64,000 nucleotides of DNA from Bacteroidales bacterium Phil12 (GTDB taxonomy: Bacteria > Bacteroidota > Bacteroidia > Bacteroidales > P3), in the NCBI GenBank assembly GCA_002633275.1, contig NWBO01000151.1, positions 62,001-126,000 on the forward strand, in the 5' to 3' direction. Of this stretch, positions 22,101-30,500 are shown piece by piece. A program made the translations under genes and the position numbers. Position 1 is the first letter of the stretch, and the number at the start of each line of letters is the position of its first letter. The notes under the pieces are model-generated. The model made no database searches, had not been told where the DNA came from, and saw only the letters and a list, made by a program, of their open reading frames with translations.

Positions 22101-24995
22101 AGTATTCAAATTGTCCAGCGACAACATATTATTCGCGAATATGGAATTATCAACAGAATTCAAGGACATACCACTTAACGAATAAAGGTTAAATATATTC
22201 TTTACCAAATTCATAGTAGCAATATCATTTAATGACAACGCATAATAAACACTCGTCAAATTTGAGTAATTAGACATTTCCTCATTCGGAGTAATAAATT
22301 TATTGCCAATAATATCCAAATCCCATGCATAAGAAACATTAATAGCATTCTCGGTCATTAAACCTATTCCATCTGTTACAATATTAAATATACAATGTGC
22401 AATGTCAATATCATAAATCTTATCATAAGGATTTGCACCCTGAATTGAAATAATTGTCTTGGCAGGAGTATCAAATAAACAACTATCAATTTCTATATGT
22501 TTTGAATTGTAAATATTAATAGCCGAAGAAATTCTATCATAATTTTTGGTAGTCTTACCATAAGATAAAAATTTACATCTGCTAAATTTTATATATTCAG
22601 AAGTATCATTTAACGTAATCATATTAAATGATGAGGCATTACTTATAACTGTTTTCGCTGTATCAGGCAAAGAAAATGCAATATTTTCAAATTTCATATA
22701 CTTATTATTATGCAAATTGAAAATATAATTAGTTTGTAAATTTAATGTTTTTTTATCCTCCGAATATTTTATAATCGGAGAGAACACAACCTTATAAGTC
22801 GGATTATCGTTTATGAACGTTAAAGTATTTTCTTCTGATATGCCTTGAATACATTTTGGAAAATCTATTGCTTGATAATAAATACTATCTTTGTTATTCG
22901 TTGCTATTTTGAATACACACGATCCTCCTATTGTTGAGTTTATCATCATTATAAAAGCATCATCAAAGGTTTCGAATTGATCCAAACCATCAACGCCTTC
23001 AACAGCCCCTCCTATTGCATACGTTCCACTCATAGGTCCATCTATAACAAATAACTTCACTTCTATTGTATCATTATCATAATTGTAATTAATTGTGTCT
23101 TGGTCTGGTGGAAGTTCTACCCAGATTTTCAAATTATGGACTCCTCTTGGTGCTTGGAATGTCGTTGTAGCAATATACTGCATTGCCGTATCTTGTGGTA
23201 TTTTCGTTATAGGATCCAATGGCTTCATAATTCCTGTCCAAGTTGAAGAATCTATTGTCAATATATCATTATCTAACATCCATTTTACCCTAACTGTTCT
23301 AAGTGTATCCAAGCCATCATTTCTAAGCATAACCTTTAATGGTGTATTGGTATTTGCTTCAATGGTGTACATGTGGCTTAGTGCATCATTGCAATCTTCT
23401 GCAGCAGCAACAGACAAAAGTGAGTCTTGTCTTATACCTGGATCAAAACGAAAATAACATTTATTTATGAAATTAAATCTAAGATTTGGTTTTGAAGCAA
23501 TCGTACCACCACTTGTATTGAACATACCCGTACAAGCCATGGTTGTTACGGTCGTTCCTTGTTCAAATATATGTGTCTTGTATTGATTATCATTGCCAGA
23601 AGAATAAGACTCAACTTTTGTTTCTCCATACGTTGCCGTTCCATCATAACATACTTTCAAAACAATATCCGTTAAACCGTCCCATGTAAATGTATTACCG
23701 TCATCAAACTCCAAATATTGCCAACCTTGATCAGGCAATGTATATGATGCCGCACTCTTATACATAGAAACTTTCTCGTATTGAGAAGACTCGTCAAGCA
23801 TATCCATTGGATCAATAGACCCCATATATACCTTAAAATTATCTAAAACGACTGTACCAGTAGGTCGGGATTTTATGTTGATAAAAAATCCGCCAATCAT
23901 ACCTGCCGAATAACCGGCAGCCTTTAACTCCTGTGCAGAATATCTTATTTGGTGCGAAACTTTTGGAAATTTAGTAGAAAACACCAATGCTGCCGATGAA
24001 GTACCACTTGTTTTTATTGGAGCGTTACCTGTATATGGTCTGACGTACTTAAACTCTTGGAATGTACCTACGTATGGAAAAAAAGTCTGATTACCTAAAA
24101 CATCACTAACTATCGCTCTCCAAAATACAGTTGAATCAATACCCGTATAAGGTATAGTTGCAACATAATTGCCATTATCACTTAAAGTCAATGGAACTCT
24201 TGTTATATCCGTGTTACCCGGAGTATAATATTCTATACACAATGAATCTGCAAAAGACGTAAGAGTTGAAGTCTGTGAAGACAACTGAAACTCTATCTCT
24301 GCATCGCTACAAAAAGGATAATTCATCAAATCCGGACACGATATTACATTATTAAATCTCGGAACGGTTGCCGAAGAAGCGTTTGTTGTATATATTTTCA
24401 CGTCATCTATCAACCAACCATATCCATTGTCGCCAGCCGAAGCGGGCATAAGAAACTTGATATAAAATTGCGTTTCTCCGTTCGGTATCTTGTTCGTTAA
24501 ATAAAATATCTCGTGTCGCCACATCGATGGTTTGAGATTTGAAACAGAACTGATATTCATACCTTCCGAATAGTACGTGGTATATTTGAAACTATTACCC
24601 GTACCCGAAATTCCCGGACGGAATTTATTGTCATAAACATTGGCTCCATTAATGGAAATAGGATTTCCCGTCATTGGAACTAACTGAATACGACAAGTAG
24701 AATTAGTCATCGGCAAATGATTAAACTCCAAACGAACCTGCTGACCTGCCGGTACTGTTATGAGAGATGTTTGAATATACTGATCACCTGAACCTTTTTT
24801 GACCCTTGCGAACTTCTCGCCGTTGATAGCCAAATTCTCATTCTGCTCAACAGTTACATTTGTCGCAGAAGAACTTGTCCAGCCGGTAGGCATATCATTC
24901 TCAAAGTCCCAAGATGAATTTACGGTTATCTGTGCTTTCAACGAAAACATAACCAACAGAGTAACCATAAGCGCGAATACTGTTACTTTTTTCAT
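13104..24995 (-). CDS. Giant multidomain T9SS-secreted surface protein
   Basis: A 3963-residue protein, the largest in the window. I start at 24995, where a signal peptide (MKKVTVFALMVTLLVMFSLKAQ) begins. By eye, the order is: a MAM/jelly-roll-like domain (about 30-215); right-handed beta-helix-like segments (about 700-1130 and 2065-2465, rich in NIxxNxF and SxNNxIxxN turns); a lamin-tail-like domain (about 1338-1450); repeated CARDB-like modules with the NYGxxxLTS pattern; Ig-like modules containing IQxLWFED or SIRWFHDS; a GEVED domain (about 3040-3130, WIDWNRDGVFD to GEIEDYKIHI); a second MAM-like domain (about 3250-3430); and a type A T9SS sorting domain ending in KKMIKIK (about 3875-3963). 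No catalytic domain was recognised, so an adhesin or matrix role is inferred. It is alone between its own promoter and terminator. Confidence 0.9.
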   Translation of the reverse strand: MKKVTVFALMVTLLVMFSLKAQITVNSSWDFENDMPTGWTSSSATNVTVEQNENLAINGEKFARVKKGSGDQYIQTSLITVPAGQQVRLEFNHLPMTNSTCRIQLVPMTGNPISINGANVYDNKFRPGISGTGNSFKYTTYYSEGMNISSVSNLKPSMWRHEIFYLTNKIPNGETQFYIKFLMPASAGDNGYGWLIDDVKIYTTNASSATVPRFNNVISCPDLMNYPFCSDAEIEFQLSSQTSTLTSFADSLCIEYYTPGNTDITRVPLTLSDNGNYVATIPYTGIDSTVFWRAIVSDVLGNQTFFPYVGTFQEFKYVRPYTGNAPIKTSGTSSAALVFSTKFPKVSHQIRYSAQELKAAGYSAGMIGGFFINIKSRPTGTVVLDNFKVYMGSIDPMDMLDESSQYEKVSMYKSAASYTLPDQGWQYLEFDDGNTFTWDGLTDIVLKVCYDGTATYGETKVESYSSGNDNQYKTHIFEQGTTVTTMACTGMFNTSGGTIASKPNLRFNFINKCYFRFDPGIRQDSLLSVAAAEDCNDALSHMYTIEANTNTPLKVMLRNDGLDTLRTVRVKWMLDNDILTIDSSTWTGIMKPLDPITKIPQDTAMQYIATTTFQAPRGVHNLKIWVELPPDQDTINYNYDNDTIEVKLFVIDGPMSGTYAIGGAVEGVDGLDQFETFDDAFIMMINSTIGGSCVFKIATNNKDSIYYQAIDFPKCIQGISEENTLTFINDNPTYKVVFSPIIKYSEDKKTLNLQTNYIFNLHNNKYMKFENIAFSLPDTAKTVISNASSFNMITLNDTSEYIKFSRCKFLSYGKTTKNYDRISSAINIYNSKHIEIDSCLFDTPAKTIISIQGANPYDKIYDIDIAHCIFNIVTDGIGLMTENAINVSYAWDLDIIGNKFITPNEEMSNYSNLTSVYYALSLNDIATMNLVKNIFNLYSLSGMSLNSVDNSIFANNMLSLDNLNTNAIAYNQYGIYLQSGSNNKIVYNNVYSRSLNQSTKRTHGFALGTPTLISESNIVKNNIIVSEGYGYAISYRPSTVIETNKYDFDFSNNFYYKKNTGSNQNLPLFSYNGSNTTDTSDWKTQTKDTLSSFNEDPLFDSWGDELFTTCINLCAKGTTIEGVTHDYYNKERPSEPEKKPCIGAREFDPPLNNIYVFETGLKDFSTVSDRTYTDCEFADETIYVKFKNLSTNTIPENTLHLNYAVNGDSLVVPVIFADSIEPNVEKYFEFPATHNFTALNGNQTFELVAYSVLDIDSVKTNDTTSAKILSYYRLPAFSDQNISVKYGETATIDVTELCPNDSVYWFYTPDDTESFYKGHSFQTGNLYSDSTIYFARREETPLVRISEIQFYKDPAKQGSTQQLPNYISTNNAYEISNCGSEDIDLSGFKFLSYTGASITKVNGTYTFPENYILKGHSSVVMVAVNSLTVPNDVAIAVDANKFKFSNASAKGGLAIQNAAGTYIDAVTFNGAKFASTMNVPTSVWDDTEGTVTPLITSAGVIRNDVKGTTFESWTVADEFSPMTMGMYDDNLSDPTENLCLGHLTTYKITITDVPNFDPGISEIRINDISSENNDQDNPYKSCGLGESTISVTISNTGLQNLNTIPLVCEIYENGTLINTFNATYNGNIEQFGSTQYTFTETVDLTATESTKDYIFKIYTAHNQDIIHNNDTMYMYITSLQTPPAPTATPVTIDYATSVTLTAESEYQILWFEDETTSTILAEGDTYETPILYAADTFYAEAFIMTPKTTPIGADSAAVTSSAPAPSIFNAKTKNIKEQYLLKADTLIAYGYGEGLINAISSKITTITTSKASIDYSSYIIRMGTTDQQELTTWENCLTTVYDGTLSISKTDDANKWKSITFDEPYYWNGVSDLVVEVCYSLTNTATVTTLTTTTDYNGAIGIKDASKSVCESTNAPTSYTKIPYLSLDMTLYGCHSQRVPVIVNVQNAPTCDAGATAIVSPADESITSGENLPVQVEIKNYGSDPLTSVIIEWNVNGVAQTPYTFTPTTPIVQNATAVASVGDYTFTSGVVIIEANVKLECDNTADNDTVSRQFAACLGKDAQTTTLTINPNGGDYFTINEAIEDLKVSGICGPIVFELSGDVYDEKIYIPAIKGVTETNTITFKGDNAVITYTGSEEKDYLLLLDSATNISFEGIVFEAGATHSVVVDLKNTDDVSFYKTTFNAPVLTNPTMILVNMSEMNNNISFVADTFNNANTSILVASQKDNLKAQNIQIDSCVFTDFRASAAVVNDIENVMFRFNKLMSHANDFIADATNFCNISGVSEIGANEFVLTNSTSKIRNAIVVRNASFEDINPLGIVNNSISLTGTTKASKTYGIDVDSSNFVNIYYNTILINIASSNTSSRNLFVGKANTNVVVRNNNLDNQCGGYAYYVEGDGSQVLLSDNNNYTTKANKFTYWGNKDCATITALHTANTFETNSVSVENKFRADTCLEFLYPTDIVYKAEPLDSYTTDIYGNVRHDVPKPTIGAYEYQFTPIDAGVIRIISPVSNTSYIEGDYINVNIVTKNFGSQTISSLKMTAELKKHKEDATSLQTISETYTGNIESLDTLVYNFTDKLVAVLNTPSYDSLFVQIYTELVGDTNTYNDTMSLKIKVIPGKDLAVTSTKKQDANNKCGVNMRNQKIEAVIKNVGNKAVVAGDVINITYEIRGETGGLKKTATEQITFPYTYTNSSGNSVTLQSLQPNATIQYYTFVTTANLESTNGRDTSWTIRTFAKLSDDHNPLNDTSASVTFQSFVSPVPTIAHDTSVYYATYASVRSTHVDSLSIRWFHDSTDATPFYKPTAYAASTTLKIVKPIYADTSFYTNVLSKNAGACPSYFTKVTVHVKERCQSDIAALAIVEPPAQPKKAYTFMSEDTVKVKLTNYGTQTQTGFNISCSIKPTTPANAQPVIYTEQCDANIMMDDTVIYAFKKMFDFTEKKTTYEIKVWIENAADCVNTNDTTPAIKVIPLNAMTNDSKTVGDPKSLDITRVQLAAMDNMSSTGDDDYSDFTSSVTPPELFKGLKDSLLISTEFSSNMKIVEDKEYTGWIKAWIDWNRDGVFDTTKEQIYSAPAQIGGTNATMIEVPDTALNGYTLMRVIVSQDDTVHNFGPNPGNSKYEPIDAGEIEDYKIHISPAHNVNAELTRFVNPERIDTVVNTKVKVRLRNAGKSDLTAATITWIYGADTNTYDWTGMLHSSEIEDVEISDVEMNLGHNEFIAYVDVVGEEYRKNDTIVLNNYVQPVYTLPYETFFDEEDYDNYDFYAYEPDPKRTTNIWQMGTPSAIENDIIKSAFSKPNCWKTNLEGKYSINNTSVLYSPIFDISEIKPDTLSFMMKRELGSGASVIVEYMNYKGVWKTLGAQGDPYGTNWYDSEDGFTKSNVGWEKVYYSMEGVSGDLGKVLQIRFVFTSLDGHTSDGVAIDDFKVQRALRDYDAGVTKIVLTPDDLPSYGQYFYPKVTVHNYGKKELTSFKVCYLAEDMYITQCEDVSQTIPVGGDLEYTFNNGRYLNVSMPDPFSVMAYTQLNPNDLYTDNDTAYAYFVIGPLMKDAGILEITQPLTKVASNDQVQVAIKVKNYGIDPIEDLPVYYSAGNSLVSETIHFDPALNNGDEYVYTFKTLYTTPFGTVNLKSWTALDGDTYNDNDTLYKRIQTAVGALDLEAKYIVLDDASPNDYKIQLAIANHSTQPIDSIRVRYYLNGDPNDFVEEYFRGGAPLNASETGYHMFSRTIPRQVYQSICAHIVFEEDENHSNDTTCTLYTGYRDLQADTIFVEQNVNPDCKVQLVAHHIGTLAGHGKVTAYYVVNGDYSNKVKQVFDIAYDEPTNRRLQLTFDKRIPRNESGQYNVTAWVEYANDINLSNDTTSIVKVQQFVGIDDAQTTNEKFIVKQNIPNPFTDETVVEITIPDNGEISLIVQDMNGRMLYSDKENYSAGTHYETLPLAQLPAGTYYYSVYYNKQKITKKMIKIK

Positions 24996-25064
24996 TGTAT
25001 GTGTTTTTTTATTATCCTCTAATCTTACAAAACTGAAAATCACACTTCTCCAATTTTCAATTTG

Positions 25065-25072
25065 CAAATTTA
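25065..25072 (-). promoter_or_regulatory. Candidate -7 box for the giant T9SS gene
   Basis: TAAATTTG followed by CAAATTG on the minus strand, 70 bp upstream of the start at 24995. The 312-bp divergent spacer 24996-25307 is otherwise very A/T-rich and holds no array, ORF or clear operator. Confidence 0.4.
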
Positions 25073-25273
25073 CAAATTTTTCTCAAACAAATGAAATTTT
25101 CTTATTTTAATAACAAAACAAATGCAAAAAAGTAAGTTGTTTCGCAAAATATTTTTAATTTTTATTCCCAATTTCGATTACGAAATACTGATTTGAATTA
25201 AAAATTTCAAAAAAAAACAACGTTAATATTTACTAAAAAAACATCTCAACTAATATATTCCAAAAATTTTCTT

Positions 25274-25281
25274 TACTTTTG
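25274..25281 (+). promoter_or_regulatory. Candidate -7 box for the small exported protein
   Basis: TACTTTTG followed by CA, 27 bp before the ATG at 25308. No clear -33 TTG was found at the right distance. Confidence 0.45.
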
Positions 25282-25307
25282 CACTCATATTTTAATAAAT
25301 CACGACA

Positions 25308-25733
25308 ATGAAAAGAGTTTTTATTTCAATACTGCTTTGTTTGACAAGTTTTATGTCATTAAACGCACAAGAATTATTCGAAAGCATACAAATCATTGAA
25401 AGTTCCATAAAAGACAACACTTATTACAATTTCACAATATCGGGAGACGGTCATCTGTCCTATAATTGGGGAAAGGACGATGATAACAGTACGGTTATAA
25501 CGGTAGATCTTTCCAATGTAACCATATCAAAGGATTATACTTCCTTTCAACCGAAAGTTTGGATTAATTGCATCGACGGAAACTCGTGTATTGAAGAACG
25601 AGGCAGAATAGGTGCAACGGATGGAATGTATTTCAACTATTCCCGCACATATCTTCCTGCCAAAAACGAAGATGACTTAAACGCTCTGTTCCGTCATCTG
25701 TCAATTTTGATTTCTTATTCCACAGGAAGATAA
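25308..25733 (+). CDS. Small exported protein of unknown function
   Basis: A 141-residue protein that I do not recognise. It has a clean signal peptide (MKRVFISILLCLTSFMSLNAQ) and a mature region with alternating polar and hydrophobic residues, consistent with a small beta-rich fold. Two cysteines (in NCIDGNSCIEE) are five residues apart and could form a disulphide. There is no lipobox and no T9SS sorting domain, so the likely location is the periplasm. It stands alone, transcribed divergently from the giant T9SS gene, with a good -7 box just upstream. The coding sequence is uninterrupted and its codon use looks like its neighbours. Confidence 0.7.
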   Translation: MKRVFISILLCLTSFMSLNAQELFESIQIIESSIKDNTYYNFTISGDGHLSYNWGKDDDNSTVITVDLSNVTISKDYTSFQPKVWINCIDGNSCIEERGRIGATDGMYFNYSRTYLPAKNEDDLNALFRHLSILISYSTGR

Positions 25734-25858
25734 TAAGGTTTGCAAAAAACATAGTCTCTTAAAACAAATTCCACCAAACGATTTATTAGGTTTATTCGTA
25801 TTGGCAAAAATTTGAAGTGTATTATTTATTTTCTTTCAAGTAGAATAAAGAAAATAAT

Positions 25859-25942
25859 ATTAAACATCATTAAAATGATTAGTGAGATTAATTTACTAAT
25901 GTTTAACATTAATAAATTGGTGTTAAACATTATTTTTGTAAT
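25859..25942 (+). repeat. 21-bp phased intergenic array E (4 units)
   Basis: Four exact 21-bp units starting ATTAAACATCATT, TAGTGAGATTAAT, GTTTAACATTAAT and GTTAAACATTATT. The array lies between the small exported protein and the nitroreductase promoter. Confidence 0.85.
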
Positions 25943-26006
25943 AACACTTCAAAAATCTTTTTCTTGTTTTCGGGTAATTTTACCTATAAATATGCAATAT
26001 TTTTGA

Positions 26007-26014
26007 TAACTTTG
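26007..26014 (+). promoter_or_regulatory. Candidate -7 box for nitroreductase
   Basis: TAACTTTG followed by CA, 16 bp before the ATG at 26031, leaving a very short 5' untranslated region. The -33 element is not obvious. Confidence 0.45.
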
Positions 26015-26030
26015 CAAAAAAATATAAAAT

Positions 26031-26582
26031 ATGGAAAATCAAGTTTTATATGCTCTGAAAAATCGTAGGAGTATAAGAAAATTCTTACCAAAACAAGTCG
26101 AAGACGAAGAATTAATCGCCGTTTTGGAGGCTGGTACTTACGCTCCGACAGGACATAACAAGCAAGATTTGTGGATAGTTGCCGTTCAAAACACAGATAT
26201 TATGAATAAATTGATTGCTATGAACGCAAAAATCTTGGGTAACGATACCGCAAAATTCGGAACCAACGGCAATCCTTATTATGATGCTCCGACAATAGTA
26301 TTGGTATTCGGTTCTCCGTTAAGTGAAAATCCGAACACAATCAAAAACGGCAGTTTGATTCTTGGTAATATGATGAATGCGGCATACTCTGTTGGTTTGG
26401 GCTCTTGTTGGATAAACAGAGAGACCGAGATGTTTGAAACAGCAGAAGGTAAAGAACTGATAAAGGAATTTGGATTACCAGAAAACGTTATGGGTATCGG
26501 TGCATTGGCATTGGGTTACCCTGTAAAAAATCCTACAAAGGCTTTGCCGAGAAAAGAAAACTATTATAGGATTATAAAATAA
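26031..26582 (+). CDS. Nitroreductase family protein
   Basis: A 183-residue FMN-dependent NAD(P)H oxidoreductase-like protein. The N-terminal ALKNRRSIRKFLPKQV is the flavin-phosphate binding signature of the family, followed by AGTYAPTGHNKQDLW. A glycine-rich segment (YSVGLGSCWINRE) near residue 125 and the C-terminal ALALGYP pattern (residues about 157-163) also fit. Enzymes of this group reduce nitro compounds, quinones or flavins; the natural substrate cannot be told. There is no signal peptide. It is followed by a weak hairpin and then an alpha/beta hydrolase on the same strand. Confidence 0.9.
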   Translation: MENQVLYALKNRRSIRKFLPKQVEDEELIAVLEAGTYAPTGHNKQDLWIVAVQNTDIMNKLIAMNAKILGNDTAKFGTNGNPYYDAPTIVLVFGSPLSENPNTIKNGSLILGNMMNAAYSVGLGSCWINRETEMFETAEGKELIKEFGLPENVMGIGALALGYPVKNPTKALPRKENYYRIIK

Positions 26583-26604
26583 AGATAATCGGATAAACAC
26601 AATG

Positions 26605-26631
26605 GGCGAATTTCTTCTCAAACAATTCGCC
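26605..26631 (+). terminator. Weak terminator hairpin
   Basis: Inverted repeat GGCGAATT / AATTCGCC with an 11-nt loop, just after the nitroreductase. It has no T run, so it may terminate poorly. Confidence 0.4.
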
Positions 26632-26652
26632 TATATATTATAGTATAGAAAT

Positions 26653-27459
26653 ATGTTACACCATACCTTTGAATTTCAAAACAAAAAAATAAATTATCAA
26701 GACGAGGGCAAAGGAGATAAAGTACTTGTATTGCTTCATGGTTATATGAACTCTTTGGAAGTATGGAAGTATTTTGTGTTGGAATATATGAACACTTTCA
26801 GGGTTATTGCCGTGGATTTGATAGGACACGGCGAGAGTGAAACAATATCGGAAGTCTCTGCAATGGAATTACAAGCCGATATGCTTAAAGCCTTATTGGA
26901 TAAACTGAATGTTAAACAATGCGTAATATGTGGGCATAGTATGGGCGGTATGATTACATTGGCTTTCGCAGAAAAATATCCTAATATGGTAAATGGTTTT
27001 TGCCTTATGGATTCTCAGGCTTTTGCCGATTCGGAAAGTGGAAAGAAAAATCGTTTGCGTGCCGTGGAGATAATCAATGAAGACCGTTTGAAATTTGTTG
27101 TTGATTTTATTCCTAATTTGTTTGCAAAGAACAATCAAACAAAATATGCAAACGAAATAGAAGAATTGAAAACGATTGCCGTAAATACTCCGAAAGAAGG
27201 CATAATTGCTGCTCAAAAAGGTATGATTGCAAGAAAAGACAGATGCGATGTCTTGTCCAAAGCAACTTGCCCCGTGCTATTCATTACTGGTAAAGACGAT
27301 ATACGTATTGACTTAGATACTCTTTTGGCACAAGCATGCTTACCGCGGCATAGTGAGGTTATGATACTGCCTTGCGGACACATGGCTTTTATTGAAGAAG
27401 AACTCAAAGTCAAGAGGCGTTTAAGAGATTTTACAAATATGTGTTTTGAAATATTGTAA
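26653..27459 (+). CDS. Alpha/beta hydrolase
   Basis: A 268-residue cytoplasmic hydrolase of the alpha/beta fold. The oxyanion segment is LLHGYMNS, the nucleophile elbow is GHSMGG with S96, the acid is in GKDDIRID (D215 or D216) and the catalytic histidine is in CGHMAF (H243). The order and spacing match the esterase/haloperoxidase branch of the superfamily. The substrate cannot be predicted. It lies 70 bp after the nitroreductase and 71 bp before the MATE-M23 gene, all on the plus strand, but with no functional link I can show. Confidence 0.9.
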   Translation: MLHHTFEFQNKKINYQDEGKGDKVLVLLHGYMNSLEVWKYFVLEYMNTFRVIAVDLIGHGESETISEVSAMELQADMLKALLDKLNVKQCVICGHSMGGMITLAFAEKYPNMVNGFCLMDSQAFADSESGKKNRLRAVEIINEDRLKFVVDFIPNLFAKNNQTKYANEIEELKTIAVNTPKEGIIAAQKGMIARKDRCDVLSKATCPVLFITGKDDIRIDLDTLLAQACLPRHSEVMILPCGHMAFIEEELKVKRRLRDFTNMCFEIL

Positions 27460-27530
27460 GATTTTAATTTACGCAATTATGTAAATGTACTAAGTTAATC
27501 ACTCAAACAAAAATTTTTGGTAGCATAGAA

Positions 27531-30500
27531 GTGGATTTCACGAAAGGAAAAATAGGCAAACAGATTTTTATTTTCAGCATTCCGTTAATTCTCGGCAATT
27601 TATTCCAACAGTTATATACTTTGGTCAATAGTGCTTTTGTCGGCAATTATCTTGGTGTTGATGCCTTGGCTGCTGTGGGCAGTTGTTACCCTGTTGTGTT
27701 TTTCATAACCTCTATGGTGTTGGGTATTGGCAGTGGTGGTTCGGTTGTTGTCTCCCATTATTATGGTGCAAAGCAGCATAAAGAAATTCACGACATAATA
27801 AGTACTTTTTATATCTTCTTTATGATTTTGGGCATCGTGATATGTGCGGGGAGTATCATCTTTGCCGATCCGTTGTTCTCACTTCTCAGCATGGAAGAGG
27901 CTGTTAAACATCTTGCCGTTAAATATTTTCAAATCTATATGGTAGGTATGTTTTTTTCTGTCTTGTTCCATTCCGCTATAAGCATATTAAGAGGTTTGGG
28001 CGACTCTTCAACGCAATTGTACTTCCTTATTCCCGCAAATATCATCAATATTATATTGTCTTATGTGTTCTTAGGCGTTTTGCATTGGGGCGTTGAAGCA
28101 TCGGCATTGGCGTCGTTGATTTCTCAGTTCTTGGCCTTTGCAACTTTGTTTGTATATTTGCACAAAACACATGAGTATGTACGATTACCTTTTAAGCATT
28201 TAACTTTCAATCGTAAGTATCTGAAACAAATTGTTTCGATAGGCGTGCCGACAGGAGTGCAACAAAGCGTTGTTTCTTTAACACAAATCCTTATTCTTTG
28301 GCTTGTGGTAAAATTCGGCACTAATGCTACGGCGGCATATTCGGCTGCTATGCGTATAGAATCCATAGCATTGTTATTCGTTCTTAATATCTGTCAAGCC
28401 TTGACATCATTCGTTGGTATGAATATGGGGGCAAACTTACAGCAAAGAGCAAAAAAAGGATTGTATTCATCTTTGAAAATAATGGCAATAGTGTCCTTGG
28501 CAACGATGATTGTATTTTGTGTTTTCAATACACAGTTGATGAAACTCTTTACATCCGAAGATGAAGTAATACTTATCGGCAATCAATACTTAATAGTTTC
28601 GGGTATATTTTGGTTTTTATTCTGCTGGCAGATGATATACACCGCCTTTTTCAGAGGTGCAGGCAAAGCGTCAATAACTATGATTATAAGTATTTTTTCA
28701 TTATGGATTATCCGCTATCCTGCTTCCTATTTATTAAGTCTAAAATACCAGACATTGGGCATTTGGCTCGGAGCACCGATAGCGTGGATTGCAGGAGTGA
28801 TAATATATTTAATATTTTTCAAGCCAAATCTCTTAAAAATGAAAAGTATTGTCAAAACAATGCCATGTATTTTAGTGATTACTTTTTGTTTGATTTCTTG
28901 TAATTCTAAGGCTCAACAAGAAAAAGATTGCGAAAATAATATGATTGAAATTCAACCATACTACGACCAATACCCACAAGACTATTTTATTTCGCCTTTA
29001 ACAATTCCTCTTTCTTCAACAGGAAGTTTTGCCGAGTTGCGTGGCTCGCATTTTCATTCCGGTTTGGATATCAGGACTAATGGTAGATGTGGTTATGCGG
29101 TTATCGCTCCTGCCGATGGCTATGTTTCAAGAATCAAAGTCCAAGCATACGGCGGCGGTAAAAATCTTTATATCGCTCACCCCAACGGATATTCAACGGT
29201 TTATATGCACCTTCAAGAGTATAAGGGACAAATAGCAGATTTTGTTAAAGACTATCAATACAATCATAAATGTTATATTTTTGATTACTCATTTGAAGCA
29301 CCTAAAATCTATGTCAAAAAGGGCGACACCATTGCTCTAAGTGGCGAAAGCGGTATGGTAGAAGGTCCGCACCTACATTACGAAATACGAAACAGCAAAA
29401 CAGAACAACCGATAAACCCTTTACTTTTTGGTTTAGACTTAGCAGACACGATAGCTCCGAATATTGTAAGTTTAGCCGTTACACCAATAAAAAATTCATT
29501 CGTTGATAGTTCTTCTCAAAGCAAGGTAATACACCTTAATAACGATACTTCATTTCATCAATTGGATACAATAAATTGTTACGGGTCTGTATATTTTTCG
29601 ATATTGGCATACGATGCGTCGGAAAACTCATCTACAAGAAACGGTGTATGGAAAAGCGAATTGTTTGTTGATGATACTATGATTTTCTCTCATCACATTG
29701 AAACGTTTTCATTTTCGGATTACGGATATGTTGATGCCACAATAAACTATCCTCTATATATCAAAACCAATAAACGTATGCTTTGTTCAAGAAGATTGGA
29801 TAACGGCGTATTGCCATTCAATACATACAAGAATAAAGGAATATTAGATGTAAAAACTGATAGTACCTATTTAATCACTTGGCGTTTAACCGACTTAAAA
29901 GGTAACAGCACTTCATATTCATTTTATGTCAATGGCGTTAATGCTCCTATTGAAACAGAAAACAATAACGCTGCACGCAATTCAAAACATTTTGCTTTCG
30001 ACAAAGAAAACACTTACACAGCCAATGACGGCAGTACCTTTATTTTCCCAAAAAATTCGTTGTATGAAGATATTGAGTTCGTTTATTCAAGTTCAAAGGG
30101 AAAATATTCAAACATTCACAAACTGCACACTATATACGAACCGGTAAAAAAGAAATTCCGAATAAAGATAAAACCTTACGCTATTGACAGCAAATTAAAG
30201 GATAAATACCTTATAGTAAAGATAAATTCCAAAGGAGGCAAAAGTAGCGTTGGAGGGGTATTGAAAAATGGGTTTATTGAAACGACGACAGGAGATTTTG
30301 GAACTTTTGCTGTGTGGATTGACACCATACCTCCGACAATTAAAGCCGTAAATTTCAAGGATAACAAAAAACTATCGAAACACCAAAAGACTTTAAAAGT
30401 ACGTATTTCCGATAATTTATCGGGAGTAAGCACTTACAACGGTTATCTTAACGGCGAATGGGTATTAATGGAATTTGACGGCAAGCGTGCAATACTTACC

